Source of the DNA: Sulfurimonas sp. HSL1-2
Lineage (GTDB): Bacteria; Campylobacterota; Campylobacteria; Campylobacterales; Sulfurimonadaceae
Assembly: GCF_039645565.1 (NCBI RefSeq)
Contig: NZ_CP147914.1
Location: forward strand, 1,981,573-2,045,572
Reading direction: 5' to 3'
DNA length: 64,000 nucleotides
Below the pieces are notes generated by a model that saw only the letters and a program-made list of their open reading frames with translations, was not told where the DNA came from and did no database searches. Numbering within the stretch: position 1 is the first letter of the stretch; each line of letters starts with the position of its first letter. Both the position numbers and the translations under genes were made by a program. Below are positions 1 to 8,445 of this stretch, piece after piece.

Positions 1-864
1 GTAGGAGGAGCCGACGAAGTCGCTGGAGACGCGTTTGTCGTGATCGATCTCGACACGGCCCGCGTATTCGCCCGCCGCAGCGGCTTCAAAGGCGGCAATG
101 ACCTCCTCTTTGGTCGTCGCTTTTTTCAGGTTGACCGTCAGGTCGACGACGGAGACGTCTGTCGTCGGAACACGCATGGCGTAGCCGTTGAGCTTGCCCT
201 GGAGGTGCGGCATAACGAGGCCGATCGCCTTGGCGGCACCTGTTGTCGTCGGGATCATATTCACCGCCGCCGCGCGGGCACGGCGCATATCCTTGCTGTG
301 CTTGACGTCGAGCAGGTTCTGGTCGTTCGTATAGGAGTGGATCGTCGTCATCAGACCGTTTTCGATCCCGAAGGTGTCATCGAGGATCTTCGTTACCGGC
401 GCCAGCGCGTTGGTCGTACAGCTGGCGTTGGAGATGACCGCTTCGCCCTTGTAGCTGTCGGTGTTGATGCCGATGACATAGGTCGGGGTGTCATCCTTGG
501 CCGGCGCGGACATGACGACCTTTCTGACGCTTCCTTTGAGGTGTTTTTTCGCCGTTTCCGTCGTCAGGAAGACGCCCGTACACTCGACGACGACTTCGGC
601 GCCGGCTTTGCTGAAGTCCAAAGATTCGGGATCACGCTCACTGAACATCATGACCGGCTTGCCGCCGACTTCGATCGTATTTTCGTCGATGACCTTCGTA
701 TCGATGCCGGCGTGCACAGAATCATATTTGAGCAGGTACTCCAGCATATCGGGTTTGGCGGTCGTATTGATCGCCACCAGTTCCATGTCATCACGCTGTG
801 CCGCGATCTTGATCGCGATAAGCCCGATGCGTCCCGTTCCGTTAACCGCCACTTTGATTGCCAT
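1..864 (-). CDS. gap: Glyceraldehyde-3-phosphate dehydrogenase, type I (3' end cut by window edge)
   Basis: Interconverts glyceraldehyde-3-phosphate and 1,3-bisphosphoglycerate with NAD(P) in cytosolic glycolysis/gluconeogenesis. Reading leftward, 288 codons are present of about 330 expected. The N-terminus MAIKVAVNGTGRIG is the Rossmann dinucleotide-binding start; the catalytic Cys lies in SNASCTTN; the C-terminal part seen includes the usual TTIHSYTNDQ and MRVPTTDVSVVDLT segments. The ATG at 864 is preferred over an in-frame ATG at 870 because a GAGG sequence then sits about 8 nt upstream. The last 40 or so residues lie outside the window. Confidence 0.96.
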   Translation of the reverse strand, partial: MAIKVAVNGTGRIGLIAIKIAAQRDDMELVAINTTAKPDMLEYLLKYDSVHAGIDTKVIDENTIEVGGKPVMMFSERDPESLDFSKAGAEVVVECTGVFLTTETAKKHLKGSVRKVVMSAPAKDDTPTYVIGINTDSYKGEAVISNASCTTNALAPVTKILDDTFGIENGLMTTIHSYTNDQNLLDVKHSKDMRRARAAAVNMIPTTTGAAKAIGLVMPHLQGKLNGYAMRVPTTDVSVVDLTVNLKKATTKEEVIAAFEAAAAGEYAGRVEIDHDKRVSSDFVGSSY

Positions 865-896
865 AGTCATTTCCTCGCAAAATGTTTAATATCGCC

Positions 897-902
897 ATTA
901 TA
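897..902 (-). promoter_or_regulatory. -10 box of the gap promoter
   Basis: Reading leftward, TATAAT preceded by a T-rich tract, about 33 nt before the gap start codon. No good -35 box is visible, as for other promoters here. Confidence 0.5.
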
Positions 903-948
903 GTAAAAATGGTTTATAGAAAAGGTTACAGCGCTGCACAAAATCCGC

Positions 949-2703
949 TCACGGCGCGGTGACGTCTTTCATGACGGGAGTGCCGTCACCGACTTCAAAA
1001 CGCTTGATCGTCGTAACGGATGCCGACGTTTCACGGATCGTCGCAACGGCCCGGAAGGAGACCGTCACCCGCTCCGTACTGACTTCGGCAACCGCATAAC
1101 CGTGCTGGTGGGAGTTGAAATAGCCGATATGCGGATTGGGAATACGCATCGCCTCCTCTACCCCTTCCGGCTCCATCTGTTCGACCAGCGGCTGCAGCAG
1201 TGCGCTGAGCGTACTGTCACCCGATACGCTGCTGGCAAGCCCCAGTCCCAGCTCATAAAGGTTCGACGAGGTGACGGAGGTCCCGACAAATTCCGGTGCG
1301 ACGATTTCTGCCAACGGATTGTTGAAGTCTTTGGTCAGATGCCCGGTAATATAACTGTGAATATCCCCCGTCAGTGCAACAAAATTCTGCAGCGTCCCTT
1401 CGGCCTTGTAGGTGGCGACGGCATCGATAATCTCCTGCCGCTCCGCCTGGAATCCGTCCCACTGGTCCAGGTTGAAATAGCTCTCAAGCAGCCCGGCTAT
1501 GCCGGTGAGTTTCATCTGCATCAACGTCACCTCGTTCCCCCAGAAAACCCAGCGTCTCCCCGAACGGCGTACCGTATCGAGGAACCAGCGCTTCTGTTCG
1601 CTGCCGAGCATCGTCCGTCCCGGGTCGGTAATGCCATCGCACCCCGGGGTCACATAGCGTTCGCCGTACTCCCCTTCCCCGCAGGGGTGGGCTGAGCGGT
1701 AAAGCCGCTGGTCCGTCAGTACAAGTTCCATCAATTCTCCGAAACGAAACGTGCGGTAGATACGGATGTTGAACGGTGTGGGGCTCTGCGCATCGTACCA
1801 GACGTCGACGGGCTGGTTGGCAAACCAGGCGAGGTTTGCCGCAAGTCGAAGGTTGAACAGCCCTTCGGCGTTCCCGTCGGCCGTATAGTTGTGGTCGGGA
1901 GCATGGTCACCGTCGTAGCAATCGTTGGCGAATTCGTGGTCATCCCAGATCGTGATAAACGTAAAACGTTCGTGGACCCGCTGCAGTTTCTCGTCGCTGC
2001 GGTAGGTATTGTAAAGGTGGTAATAGTCCGCCAGATCCTGGGCATAAAGTGCGCCGCTGGGCAGCGTTATCGTCCGCACGAGGTTATTTTGGTAGGAGGG
2101 ATCGCCGACGGCTTCGTAGATGTAATCCCCCAGCCAGAGGACACAGTCGATCTCCTCCTGCACGAGATGGTCGTAGGCCGTATAGTAGCCGTTTGTATAG
2201 TCCTGGCAACTCAAAAAGGCAAAGCGTACCGATGCCATTCCCGTTTCCGGCAGGGTCTTGAAGCATCCCGTCCTGGACGCCGTCTGAGCGTATACAAAAC
2301 GGTAATAATACGTCGTTGCGGGGAGCAGAAGGTCGGAAGTCACTTTCAGCTTTACCGTATGGTTGAGCTCCGCTGGGTTGACAACGGCACTGCCCTGCAG
2401 AAGCACGTTTTCAAAAGCTTCATCCGATGCGATCTCGTAGCCGACCGGCAGTGTGCTGTCCGTGATCGCGTCAGGAGAGACGCGTGTCCACAGGATAACA
2501 CCGTTTGACGCCGGATCGCCGGATGCGATGCTTTGGGGAAAGACCGCCGCACTTGCATTGTCCGGGTCGAAATCGAGCAATGCACTGTCTGTCTCTGTTG
2601 CGTTCCCTTCCGTCACGCTGCTGCCGCATCCTGCCATCGTCGTTGCGGCCGCTCCGGCAGCTGCCAGCGCCGAAAAATGCTTCAGAAAGCCCCGTCTGTC
2701 CAT
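949..2703 (-). CDS. PhoD-like alkaline phosphatase/phosphodiesterase, Tat-exported
   Basis: 584 residues. The N-terminus MDRRGFLKHFSALAAAG is a twin-arginine signal, and MAGC shortly after could be a lipobox, so the protein may be a Tat-exported lipoprotein. PhoD-family landmarks in order: an N-terminal beta domain (SGDPASNGVILWTRVSP), then the metallophosphatase core with FLSCQDY, WLGDYIYE, IWDDHEFANDCYDG, FWGNEV and ALTGDIHSY. Known members hydrolyse phosphomono- or diesters with Fe/Ca cofactors outside the cytoplasm. The ATG at 2703 is chosen because GGAGG lies 6-7 nt upstream and the Tat motif follows at once; an upstream in-frame ATG at 2766 would bury the signal. Phosphate-starvation control is plausible but no Pho box was identified. 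Confidence 0.88.
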   Translation of the reverse strand: MDRRGFLKHFSALAAAGAAATTMAGCGSSVTEGNATETDSALLDFDPDNASAAVFPQSIASGDPASNGVILWTRVSPDAITDSTLPVGYEIASDEAFENVLLQGSAVVNPAELNHTVKLKVTSDLLLPATTYYYRFVYAQTASRTGCFKTLPETGMASVRFAFLSCQDYTNGYYTAYDHLVQEEIDCVLWLGDYIYEAVGDPSYQNNLVRTITLPSGALYAQDLADYYHLYNTYRSDEKLQRVHERFTFITIWDDHEFANDCYDGDHAPDHNYTADGNAEGLFNLRLAANLAWFANQPVDVWYDAQSPTPFNIRIYRTFRFGELMELVLTDQRLYRSAHPCGEGEYGERYVTPGCDGITDPGRTMLGSEQKRWFLDTVRRSGRRWVFWGNEVTLMQMKLTGIAGLLESYFNLDQWDGFQAERQEIIDAVATYKAEGTLQNFVALTGDIHSYITGHLTKDFNNPLAEIVAPEFVGTSVTSSNLYELGLGLASSVSGDSTLSALLQPLVEQMEPEGVEEAMRIPNPHIGYFNSHQHGYAVAEVSTERVTVSFRAVATIRETSASVTTIKRFEVGDGTPVMKDVTAP

Positions 2704-2864
2704 GTCGTACCTCCAGGCAAAAATCGCCGGATGGTACCTCCCGGCGGTTACGGCGGCATTACGCAACGGCCATCATCTGGTTTCATCAATCGCATCTTCT
2801 GCTACAATAGTTCCGTAACGATCTCCGGCCCTTAGAAACCCACCTGCGCATGCAAAGGGGAACC

Positions 2865-3482
2865 ATGAACCTTTTCGAATCACTCCACGCACAGCCCTGC
2901 AGCATTGAAGGGCTGCGCGAAAGCCTCCGGCAGCGTCACATCCAGACCCATGAGCACTGTGAACGGGTCGTCCTGCTCGCCGACGCTTTCGGACGCGCCT
3001 GCGGGCTTCCCCACGACGAGCAGATCCAGCTGCTCTACAGCGCCATGTTCCACGACATCGGCAAAATCGGCGTTCCCGACAGTATTCTCCTGCATCCGGA
3101 CGCCCTTGCGCCCGAACAGCGCGAAACGATGCAGCTGCACTCCACCATGGGTGAAGCCATCGTCCGTCTGATGCAGCTCCCCAAGGGCGACAGGATTGCC
3201 ACCTATGTGCGCCACCATCACGAGCACTTTGACAGCAGCGGCTACCCCGACGGGCTTGAGGGCGAAGCCATCCCGCGCATCGCCCGGATGCTCTCCATTC
3301 TCGACAGCTACGACGCCCTGCGCGAAACGCGCCCCTACCGTGGGGCCCTGCAGCATCATGAAGCCGTTGAGATCATGCTAAGCGAAAGCGGCACCAAGCA
3401 TGACCCGGATCTATTGACAATTTTTTTGCAGCTGGAAAATATGGATGAGTTTGAAAAAAAGTATTGTGATAGACAGGGTTGA
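2865..3482 (+). CDS. HD-GYP domain phosphohydrolase (putative cyclic-di-GMP phosphodiesterase)
   Basis: 205 residues, essentially a stand-alone HD-GYP domain. Metal-binding HD appears in MFHDIGKIGVPDSIL, and the HD-GYP signature in HHEHFDSSGYPDGLEGE, followed by ARMLSILDSYDALRETRPYR. Family members linearise cyclic di-GMP. No receiver or sensor domain is attached, so the input is unknown. The ATG at 2865 has AAAGGGG 5 nt upstream; the in-frame ATG at 2850 would place that ribosome site inside the gene. The gene ends 11 bp before the 3' end of the oppositely oriented tmRNA gene. Confidence 0.88.
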   Translation: MNLFESLHAQPCSIEGLRESLRQRHIQTHEHCERVVLLADAFGRACGLPHDEQIQLLYSAMFHDIGKIGVPDSILLHPDALAPEQRETMQLHSTMGEAIVRLMQLPKGDRIATYVRHHHEHFDSSGYPDGLEGEAIPRIARMLSILDSYDALRETRPYRGALQHHEAVEIMLSESGTKHDPDLLTIFLQLENMDEFEKKYCDRQG

Positions 3483-3493
3483 TTGAAAAGAGT

Positions 3494-3860
3494 TGGTGGA
3501 GCTGTGGAGAATCGAACTCCAGTCCGAAAACAAGCTACCTGCGGCGTCTACATGCTTAGAGGGGTTGTTTGGTTTAACCGGGCTTCACACAACCTGCAAA
3601 GCTAGACCAGGCGAGTCTCGAAGTTCTTCTGCAGATGAGACAATCTGCAGATATATCTGGAGAAGGGTGATACTTCAAAATCCTTCCTATCCAGAGTCGG
3701 AAGGCGAAGCAGTCCTAAATTAAGTTAAAACTTACGCTACAGCGTAAGCAGGACGATAATTTGTATTGTTTGCAGTTATGCAATCTGAGCCGTATAACGG
3801 GATGCTCAGCCCGGCATGCAACCGTAGGCGACCTGATCCCGTCGAAACCTGGTCAGCCCC
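3494..3860 (-). ncRNA. ssrA: Transfer-messenger RNA (tmRNA)
   Basis: Single-piece tmRNA of 367 nt that rescues stalled ribosomes with SmpB. The 5' end GGGGCTG pairs with CAGCTCC just before A-CCA at the 3' end, giving the 7-bp acceptor stem; a T-arm (GGAGTTCGATTCTCC) precedes it, and the D-loop-like 5' segment reads GACCAGGTTTCGACGGGATC. The CCA is encoded (3494-3496). The internal reading frame is given separately. Short reading frames in this interval are therefore not protein genes. Confidence 0.97.
3732..3773 (-). other. tmRNA proteolysis-tag reading frame
   Basis: Reading leftward from the resume codon GCA at 3773: A-N-N-T-N-Y-R-P-A-Y-A-V-A then TAA. The ANN... start and ...YAVA end match the tag type known from epsilonproteobacteria. 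Tagged proteins are targets for ClpXP-type proteases. Confidence 0.92.
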
Positions 3861-3879
3861 GTGTCTAAGTAAACATTCA

Positions 3880-3885
3880 ATTATA
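3880..3885 (-). promoter_or_regulatory. -10 box of the ssrA promoter (extended, TGGTATAAT)
   Basis: TATAAT with an upstream TGG, 20 nt before the mature tmRNA 5' end. Transcription would begin near 3873, leaving a leader of about 13 nt to be removed by RNase P. The box lies only some 60 bp beyond the ompA-like stop codon. Confidence 0.6.
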
Positions 3886-3907
3886 CCATAATTCCGGAGA
3901 CGACAAT

Positions 3908-3939
3908 AAAAAACCGCATCTCCGGCAGGTATGAAGCGG
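3908..3939 (-). terminator. Possible rho-independent terminator of the OmpA-like gene
   Basis: Leftward strand: CCGC ... GCGG arms, with mismatches further in, followed directly by TTTTTT. The stem is short and imperfect, so this is a weak call. It sits between the OmpA-like stop codon and the ssrA promoter. Confidence 0.4.
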
Positions 3940-3943
3940 CGCC

Positions 3944-5218
3944 TTATTTCAGCAGCCAGACTTCGATACGGCGGTTTGCTGCACGGCCTTCTGCCGTACC
4001 GTTATCGGCGATCGGCTGGGACTCGCCCTTGCCTTCGACAATGATACGGTCTTCCGCGATACCGTTGGCGATCAGGAGTGTTCTGACGCTGTTCGCACGC
4101 GCTTCGGAAAGCCCCTGGTTGTATTTATCCGAACCGCGGCTGTCCGTATGGCCGAGGATCTTCACGTTGTACGCCGGGCTCTCTTTGAGGAAGTCGGCGA
4201 ATTCAACGACTTTGCTTTCGGAATCTTTTTCGATGACCGCCGAGGCCGTTTCATAACGGATCTTCAGCGTCTTGACGACCGGGCATCCGACCATATCCAC
4301 TTTGAAGCCTTCCGGGGTATTCGGGCAGTTGTCTTTCAGGTCGCTGACGCCGTCACCGTCGGAGTCAACCGCACAGCCCAGTTCGTCCACGCTGGCACCC
4401 TTCGGCGTATTCGGGCACTTGTCGGCAGCGTCAACGACACCGTCTTTGTCACCGTCAAGCTGGCACCCCATCGCATCGACCGTCGCACCGGCCGGTGTAT
4501 TCGGGCATTTGTCCGACGCATCGGCCACGCCGTCTTTGTCGCTGTCGAGCGGGCAGCCGCTTGCATCGACGGTCACACCGGCAGCGGTACCCGGGCATTT
4601 GTCCGCATCATCGGCGACACCGTCGTTATCGCTGTCGGCCGGAGCCGCAGCGGCTGCTGGTGCCGGTTCCGCTTCGGGAGCAGCTTTAGGCTCGGAAGAT
4701 CCAAAAGCAATGCTGATACCGGCCAGACCTGCCAGATTATTATCCCAGCGGTCGTCGTTGTATTTGAGCATATAGAGTGCTTCGAGTTTCAGTGCAACGT
4801 CTTCGGCGATCGGGAATTTGAACCCGAGACCAGCATCGGCCATCACGCTGTCGGTGTTATCAAACTGGTCATTGGTCATGTTTTCATAGCCCAGACCAGC
4901 TTTCATATACGGAATCGCCGTGCCGAGCGGACCGTATTCGTGCACGCCGTTAAGCATGACACGGGTAATGGTCGTGTCACCTGCCGGTTTTTTGTGTGTT
5001 ACATCGGGTGAAACGAGAACTTCGAGCTCGGGTTTGATGCTCTCAAAAATCGCGTTGAACTGGACCGCTGCACCAATGGTCCCTTGTTTGTTCAGCTCCA
5101 GATTACCTTCCGGGACGACCCCGCCGACTATCGCGGTCACTTCATAATCTCCTGCCGAAGCGGTCGATGCCAGGACTGCAGCGGTGACTGCAGACATGAA
5201 AAAGCCAATTTTGCGCAT
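3944..5218 (-). CDS. OmpA/OprF-like outer-membrane protein with four TSP3 calcium-binding repeats
   Basis: 424 residues. A Sec signal (MRKIGFFMSAVTAAVLASTASA) precedes an N-terminal beta-barrel-like domain to about residue 175, an Ala/Pro/Glu linker, four thrombospondin type-3 repeats of the form DxDxDGVxDxxDxCPxTPxG...GC (about residues 195-315), and a C-terminal OmpA peptidoglycan-binding domain with ILGHTDSRGSDKYNQGLSEARA. The protein probably anchors the outer membrane to the wall. The repeats are visible as near-repeats in the DNA between about 4300 and 4640. AAAGGAG lies 6 nt before the ATG. It is probably monocistronic and strongly expressed, with its own extended -10 promoter. Confidence 0.92.
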   Translation of the reverse strand: MRKIGFFMSAVTAAVLASTASAGDYEVTAIVGGVVPEGNLELNKQGTIGAAVQFNAIFESIKPELEVLVSPDVTHKKPAGDTTITRVMLNGVHEYGPLGTAIPYMKAGLGYENMTNDQFDNTDSVMADAGLGFKFPIAEDVALKLEALYMLKYNDDRWDNNLAGLAGISIAFGSSEPKAAPEAEPAPAAAAAPADSDNDGVADDADKCPGTAAGVTVDASGCPLDSDKDGVADASDKCPNTPAGATVDAMGCQLDGDKDGVVDAADKCPNTPKGASVDELGCAVDSDGDGVSDLKDNCPNTPEGFKVDMVGCPVVKTLKIRYETASAVIEKDSESKVVEFADFLKESPAYNVKILGHTDSRGSDKYNQGLSEARANSVRTLLIANGIAEDRIIVEGKGESQPIADNGTAEGRAANRRIEVWLLK

Positions 5219-5282
5219 TATTTCTCCTTTGTTTATAACGGAATTTCCCCTCGGTTCATGGAAAACTCGTCATCTTGGCTGC

Positions 5283-5288
5283 ATTATA
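5283..5288 (-). promoter_or_regulatory. -10 box of the OmpA-like gene promoter (TGCTATAAT)
   Basis: Leftward TATAAT with an extended TGC, about 65 nt before the start codon. No clear -35 hexamer at the usual spacing; the upstream DNA is AT-rich. Confidence 0.5.
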
Positions 5289-5412
5289 GCACGACAAATT
5301 CTCAACATTAATGACAAAAACGGAAAATTTGATAGATATTTGATACAAAGCGGATACAAAAAGGAGAATGGAGAGGGTACTGCTGCGGAAGGCCCGGCCT
5401 GGCGGCCGATTC

Positions 5413-6963
5413 CTATTCCCACTCGATCGTTGCAGGCGGCTTGGAGCTGATGTCGTAGACGACGCGGTTGATCCCGTCGACTTCGTTGATGATGCGGCGG
5501 CTGATGCGCTCGAGCAGGTCATGCGGCAGGTGTGCAAAGGTCGCCGTCATCCCGTCGACCGCCTCGACGACACGGACACAGACGGTATTGTCGTAAGTAC
5601 GGTTGTCCCCCATGACGCCGACGCTCTTGACGTTGAGCAGGACGGCAAACGCCTGCCACGTACGGGTATAGTATCCGCTCGCCTTAAGCTCGTCGAGCAG
5701 GATGACGTCCGCCTCGCGCAGGAGGTTGAGATCCGGTTTGTTGACGTCGCCCATGATACGGATCGCCAGGCCCGGCCCCGGGAACGGATGGCGGTTGATC
5801 ATCGATTCCGGAAGGCCCAGTTCGCGGCCGAGCTTGCGGACTTCATCCTTGAAGAGTTCGCGCAGCGGCTCGATCAGCTCGAAGTCCATCCAGTCGGGCA
5901 GACCGCCGACGTTGTGGTGGGACTTGATCGTCTCGGAAGGCCCTTTGACGGAGACGGACTCAATGACGTCGGGATAAAGGGTTCCCTGCGCCAGGAACTT
6001 GATGCCGGAGTGCTTCTTCGCCTCGGCTTCAAAGACCTCGATAAAAGTGTGTCCGATCGTTTTGCGTTTTGTCTCCGGATCGGTGACGCCCGCCAGACGT
6101 TCCAGGAAGAGTTCGGAAGCATCGGCAACGACGAGGGGGACTTTGAGGTTGACCTTGAAGACCTCCTCGACCTGTTCGCGCTCGCCCTTGCGCAGCAGCC
6201 CGTTGTCAACAAAGACCGGGATCAGCTGGTCGCCGATCGCTTCGTACAGCAGCGCGGCGACAACAGAGGAGTCTACCCCGCCGGAGAGTCCGCAGAGGAC
6301 CTTGCCCCCGCCGACCTGTTCTTTGATCTTCGCGATCTGCTCCTTGAGAAAGTGGCCCATGTCCCACTTCTCGGTCACGCCGCAGATCTTGCGCGCGAAG
6401 TTGCGCAGCATGAGGTAACCCTCTTCACTGTGCTGTACTTCCGGGTGATACTGCATGGCGTAGACGCGTTTCTCCTCATTCGCGATCGCCGCGTAGGGAG
6501 AGTTGTCAGAGTAGGCGATCGGTGCAAAGCCTTCCGGCAGGACATCAACACGGTCGCTATGGCTCATCCAGACGACACGGCTGTTCTCGCACGATTCGAA
6601 CAGCGGGGAAACATTGCCGTGCTCCTCGTTGATATAGAGTTCCGCCTTGCCGTATTCGTGGTGATCGGAACGGATAACCGAGCCGCCGAAATCGACGGCG
6701 ATGCGCTGCATCCCATAGCAGATCCCCATCACGGGGAGACCGAGGTCATAGATCGCCTTGTCCACTTCGTAGGCGTCTTTGTCGTAAACCGATGCCGGAC
6801 CGCCGCTCAGGATAATCCCCTTGGGGTTTTTCGCGGTAATCTCATCGACTTTGGTGAAGTAGGGAACAATTTCACAGTAGATGCGTTCCTCGCGCAGGCG
6901 GCGCGCAATAAGCTGCGTGTACTGTGATCCGAAATCCAGTACGATAATGCTGACGTCTTTCAC
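5413..6963 (-). CDS. guaA: GMP synthase (glutamine-hydrolysing)
   Basis: 516 residues, full length. Converts XMP, ATP and glutamine to GMP. An N-terminal class I glutamine amidotransferase carries the nucleophile in [10 protein letters not shown] and the catalytic His in MQYHPEV; next comes the ATP pyrophosphatase domain with P-loop LSGGVDSSV; the C-terminal dimerisation domain ends [16 protein letters not shown]. The start is GTG at 6963, with AAAGGT 7 nt upstream. It stands apart from its neighbours, with 124 bp to nhaD upstream. Confidence 0.98.
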   Translation of the reverse strand: MKDVSIIVLDFGSQYTQLIARRLREERIYCEIVPYFTKVDEITAKNPKGIILSGGPASVYDKDAYEVDKAIYDLGLPVMGICYGMQRIAVDFGGSVIRSDHHEYGKAELYINEEHGNVSPLFESCENSRVVWMSHSDRVDVLPEGFAPIAYSDNSPYAAIANEEKRVYAMQYHPEVQHSEEGYLMLRNFARKICGVTEKWDMGHFLKEQIAKIKEQVGGGKVLCGLSGGVDSSVVAALLYEAIGDQLIPVFVDNGLLRKGEREQVEEVFKVNLKVPLVVADASELFLERLAGVTDPETKRKTIGHTFIEVFEAEAKKHSGIKFLAQGTLYPDVIESVSVKGPSETIKSHHNVGGLPDWMDFELIEPLRELFKDEVRKLGRELGLPESMINRHPFPGPGLAIRIMGDVNKPDLNLLREADVILLDELKASGYYTRTWQAFAVLLNVKSVGVMGDNRTYDNTVCVRVVEAVDGMTATFAHLPHDLLERISRRIINEVDGINRVVYDISSKPPATIEWE

Positions 6964-7087
6964 GGTAAGACCTTTATGAATGGTGATTGGTTATGGAAGG
7001 ATAGCTTAAAAGGGGTTAGAATTGGGTTAGTGTCAGGCAGTACGCCGGAGGGGTGATCCGCCCCGGGAGGCAGTGCCGAAAAGCGGC

Positions 7088-8395
7088 TCAGTACAGCCCG
7101 AGGATCTCGAACTGGACGTACCAAAGCGCCAGAGAGAGGAGATACCCGGCCAGAATCGTCCAAGCGTATTTCATGTGCGAGCCGAAGGTATAAATCCCGC
7201 GCAAACGCCCCATAACGCCGACACCGGCGGCGGAACCGAAGCTGATCAGGCTCCCGCCGATTCCCGCCGTCATCGTCACGAGCATCCACTGGTCCAGCCC
7301 CATCTCCGGGCTCGCTTTGAGGATCGCACTCATCACCGGCACGTTGTCGACGATCGCCGAGAGGAACCCTACACCGATATTCGACGCCGTCGCACCGATC
7401 ACGCCGTAGAGGTCGTGAATGTAGTTGAGGAACCCGACATAGTGCAGCGCACCGACGGCGGAGAGGATCCCGAAGAAGAAGAGCAGCGTATCGTTCTCGA
7501 TCTTCTCCATGTTGACGAAGATGTCAAACGAATCCCGCTTCTGCTTGGTAAGGCGGAAAGAGTAGAGCTTCAGGAGCGCCAGACCGAAGACCATACCCCA
7601 CATCGCCGGGAAGTGGAAAAACTGGTGCCCGAGAACCGCGATGACGATCGTGGCAGCGCCGAGGTAGACGACGGTCATCCCGCCGTCGCGCATCTGCGGT
7701 GCCGCTTCCGTACTGGCATCAAACGCCGGTGCACCCGCAGGCACGAAACGGGCGAGCAGCCACGCCGTCAGAACCCAGCCCCCGATGGAGGGGACGAAGA
7801 GGAAGAGGAAGTCCACAAACTCGCCCTTCTGCGCCGTCCACGCCATGAGCGTCGTAATATCGCCGAAGGGGCTCCAGGCACCGCCGGCGTTGGCCGCCAC
7901 GACAATGTTGATCGCTCCCGGCACCAGGAACTTGTGGTTGTCGCGGTCGATCGTAAAGAGGACCGTCGAGAGGATCAGCGCCGTCGTCAGGTTGTCGGCC
8001 ACCGGGGAGATGAAGAACGCCAGCAGGCCCGTCAGCCAGAACAGTTTCTTGTAGCTGTAGCCCTTGGAGACCAGCTTGTATTTCAGCACGTCGAAGACCC
8101 CGCGTTCGATCAGGGTCTCAATGAAGGTCATCGCTACGAACAGGAAGAAGAAGATCTCCGCGATCTCCTCGATCAGGGTGCGCATCTCGTCATGCAGCGG
8201 ATCCGGGGAGAGCCCGTTGAGCGCATAGTAGATCCCGATCAGCATAAACGAGAACGTCCCGATGAACAGCGCCGGCTTGGCCTTGTTCAACTCATATTTT
8301 TCTTCCGTTGCAATAAAATAATAGCCAATGACAAAGACGGCCAGTACAGCGATCCCGACCCATGTCGAGGTCAGATCAAGCATGGTATCATGCAT
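7088..8395 (-). CDS. nhaD: Na+/H+ antiporter, NhaD family
   Basis: 435 residues and roughly a dozen hydrophobic segments: an inner-membrane sodium/proton exchanger of the ion-transporter superfamily. Typical NhaD stretches are SPVADNLTTALILSTVLF, NIVVAANAGGAWSPFGDITT and IVDNVPVMSAIL, which carry the polar residues of the transport path. The sequence ends in a hydrophobic helix. The ATG at 8395 is used, with GGGAG about 10 nt upstream; an ATG four codons later is possible. A role in pH and salt homeostasis is inferred from the family. Confidence 0.93.
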   Translation of the reverse strand: MHDTMLDLTSTWVGIAVLAVFVIGYYFIATEEKYELNKAKPALFIGTFSFMLIGIYYALNGLSPDPLHDEMRTLIEEIAEIFFFLFVAMTFIETLIERGVFDVLKYKLVSKGYSYKKLFWLTGLLAFFISPVADNLTTALILSTVLFTIDRDNHKFLVPGAINIVVAANAGGAWSPFGDITTLMAWTAQKGEFVDFLFLFVPSIGGWVLTAWLLARFVPAGAPAFDASTEAAPQMRDGGMTVVYLGAATIVIAVLGHQFFHFPAMWGMVFGLALLKLYSFRLTKQKRDSFDIFVNMEKIENDTLLFFFGILSAVGALHYVGFLNYIHDLYGVIGATASNIGVGFLSAIVDNVPVMSAILKASPEMGLDQWMLVTMTAGIGGSLISFGSAAGVGVMGRLRGIYTFGSHMKYAWTILAGYLLSLALWYVQFEILGLY

Positions 8396-8445
8396 ATAAA
8401 ACTCCCAATTGAAATATATCCTACACCTCCGACGGTGTCATAAAC

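Noticed and set aside
3493-3723. 76-codon rightward frame starting MVELWRIELQ
   Set aside because: It is the antisense of the tmRNA 3' half.
4300-4640. Repeated DNA considered as a possible CRISPR or tandem-repeat array
   Set aside because: The repeats are the four TSP3 units encoded in the OmpA-like gene; spacing and divergence follow the protein. No CRISPR array was seen anywhere in the window.
5368-6927. 519-codon frame antisense to guaA
   Set aside because: Long only because of the high GC third positions of guaA; no family similarity, and guaA is certain.
7020-7087. GC-rich inverted repeats after nhaD considered as a terminator
   Set aside because: A GCCG/CGGC hairpin exists but no T-run follows, so termination cannot be supported.
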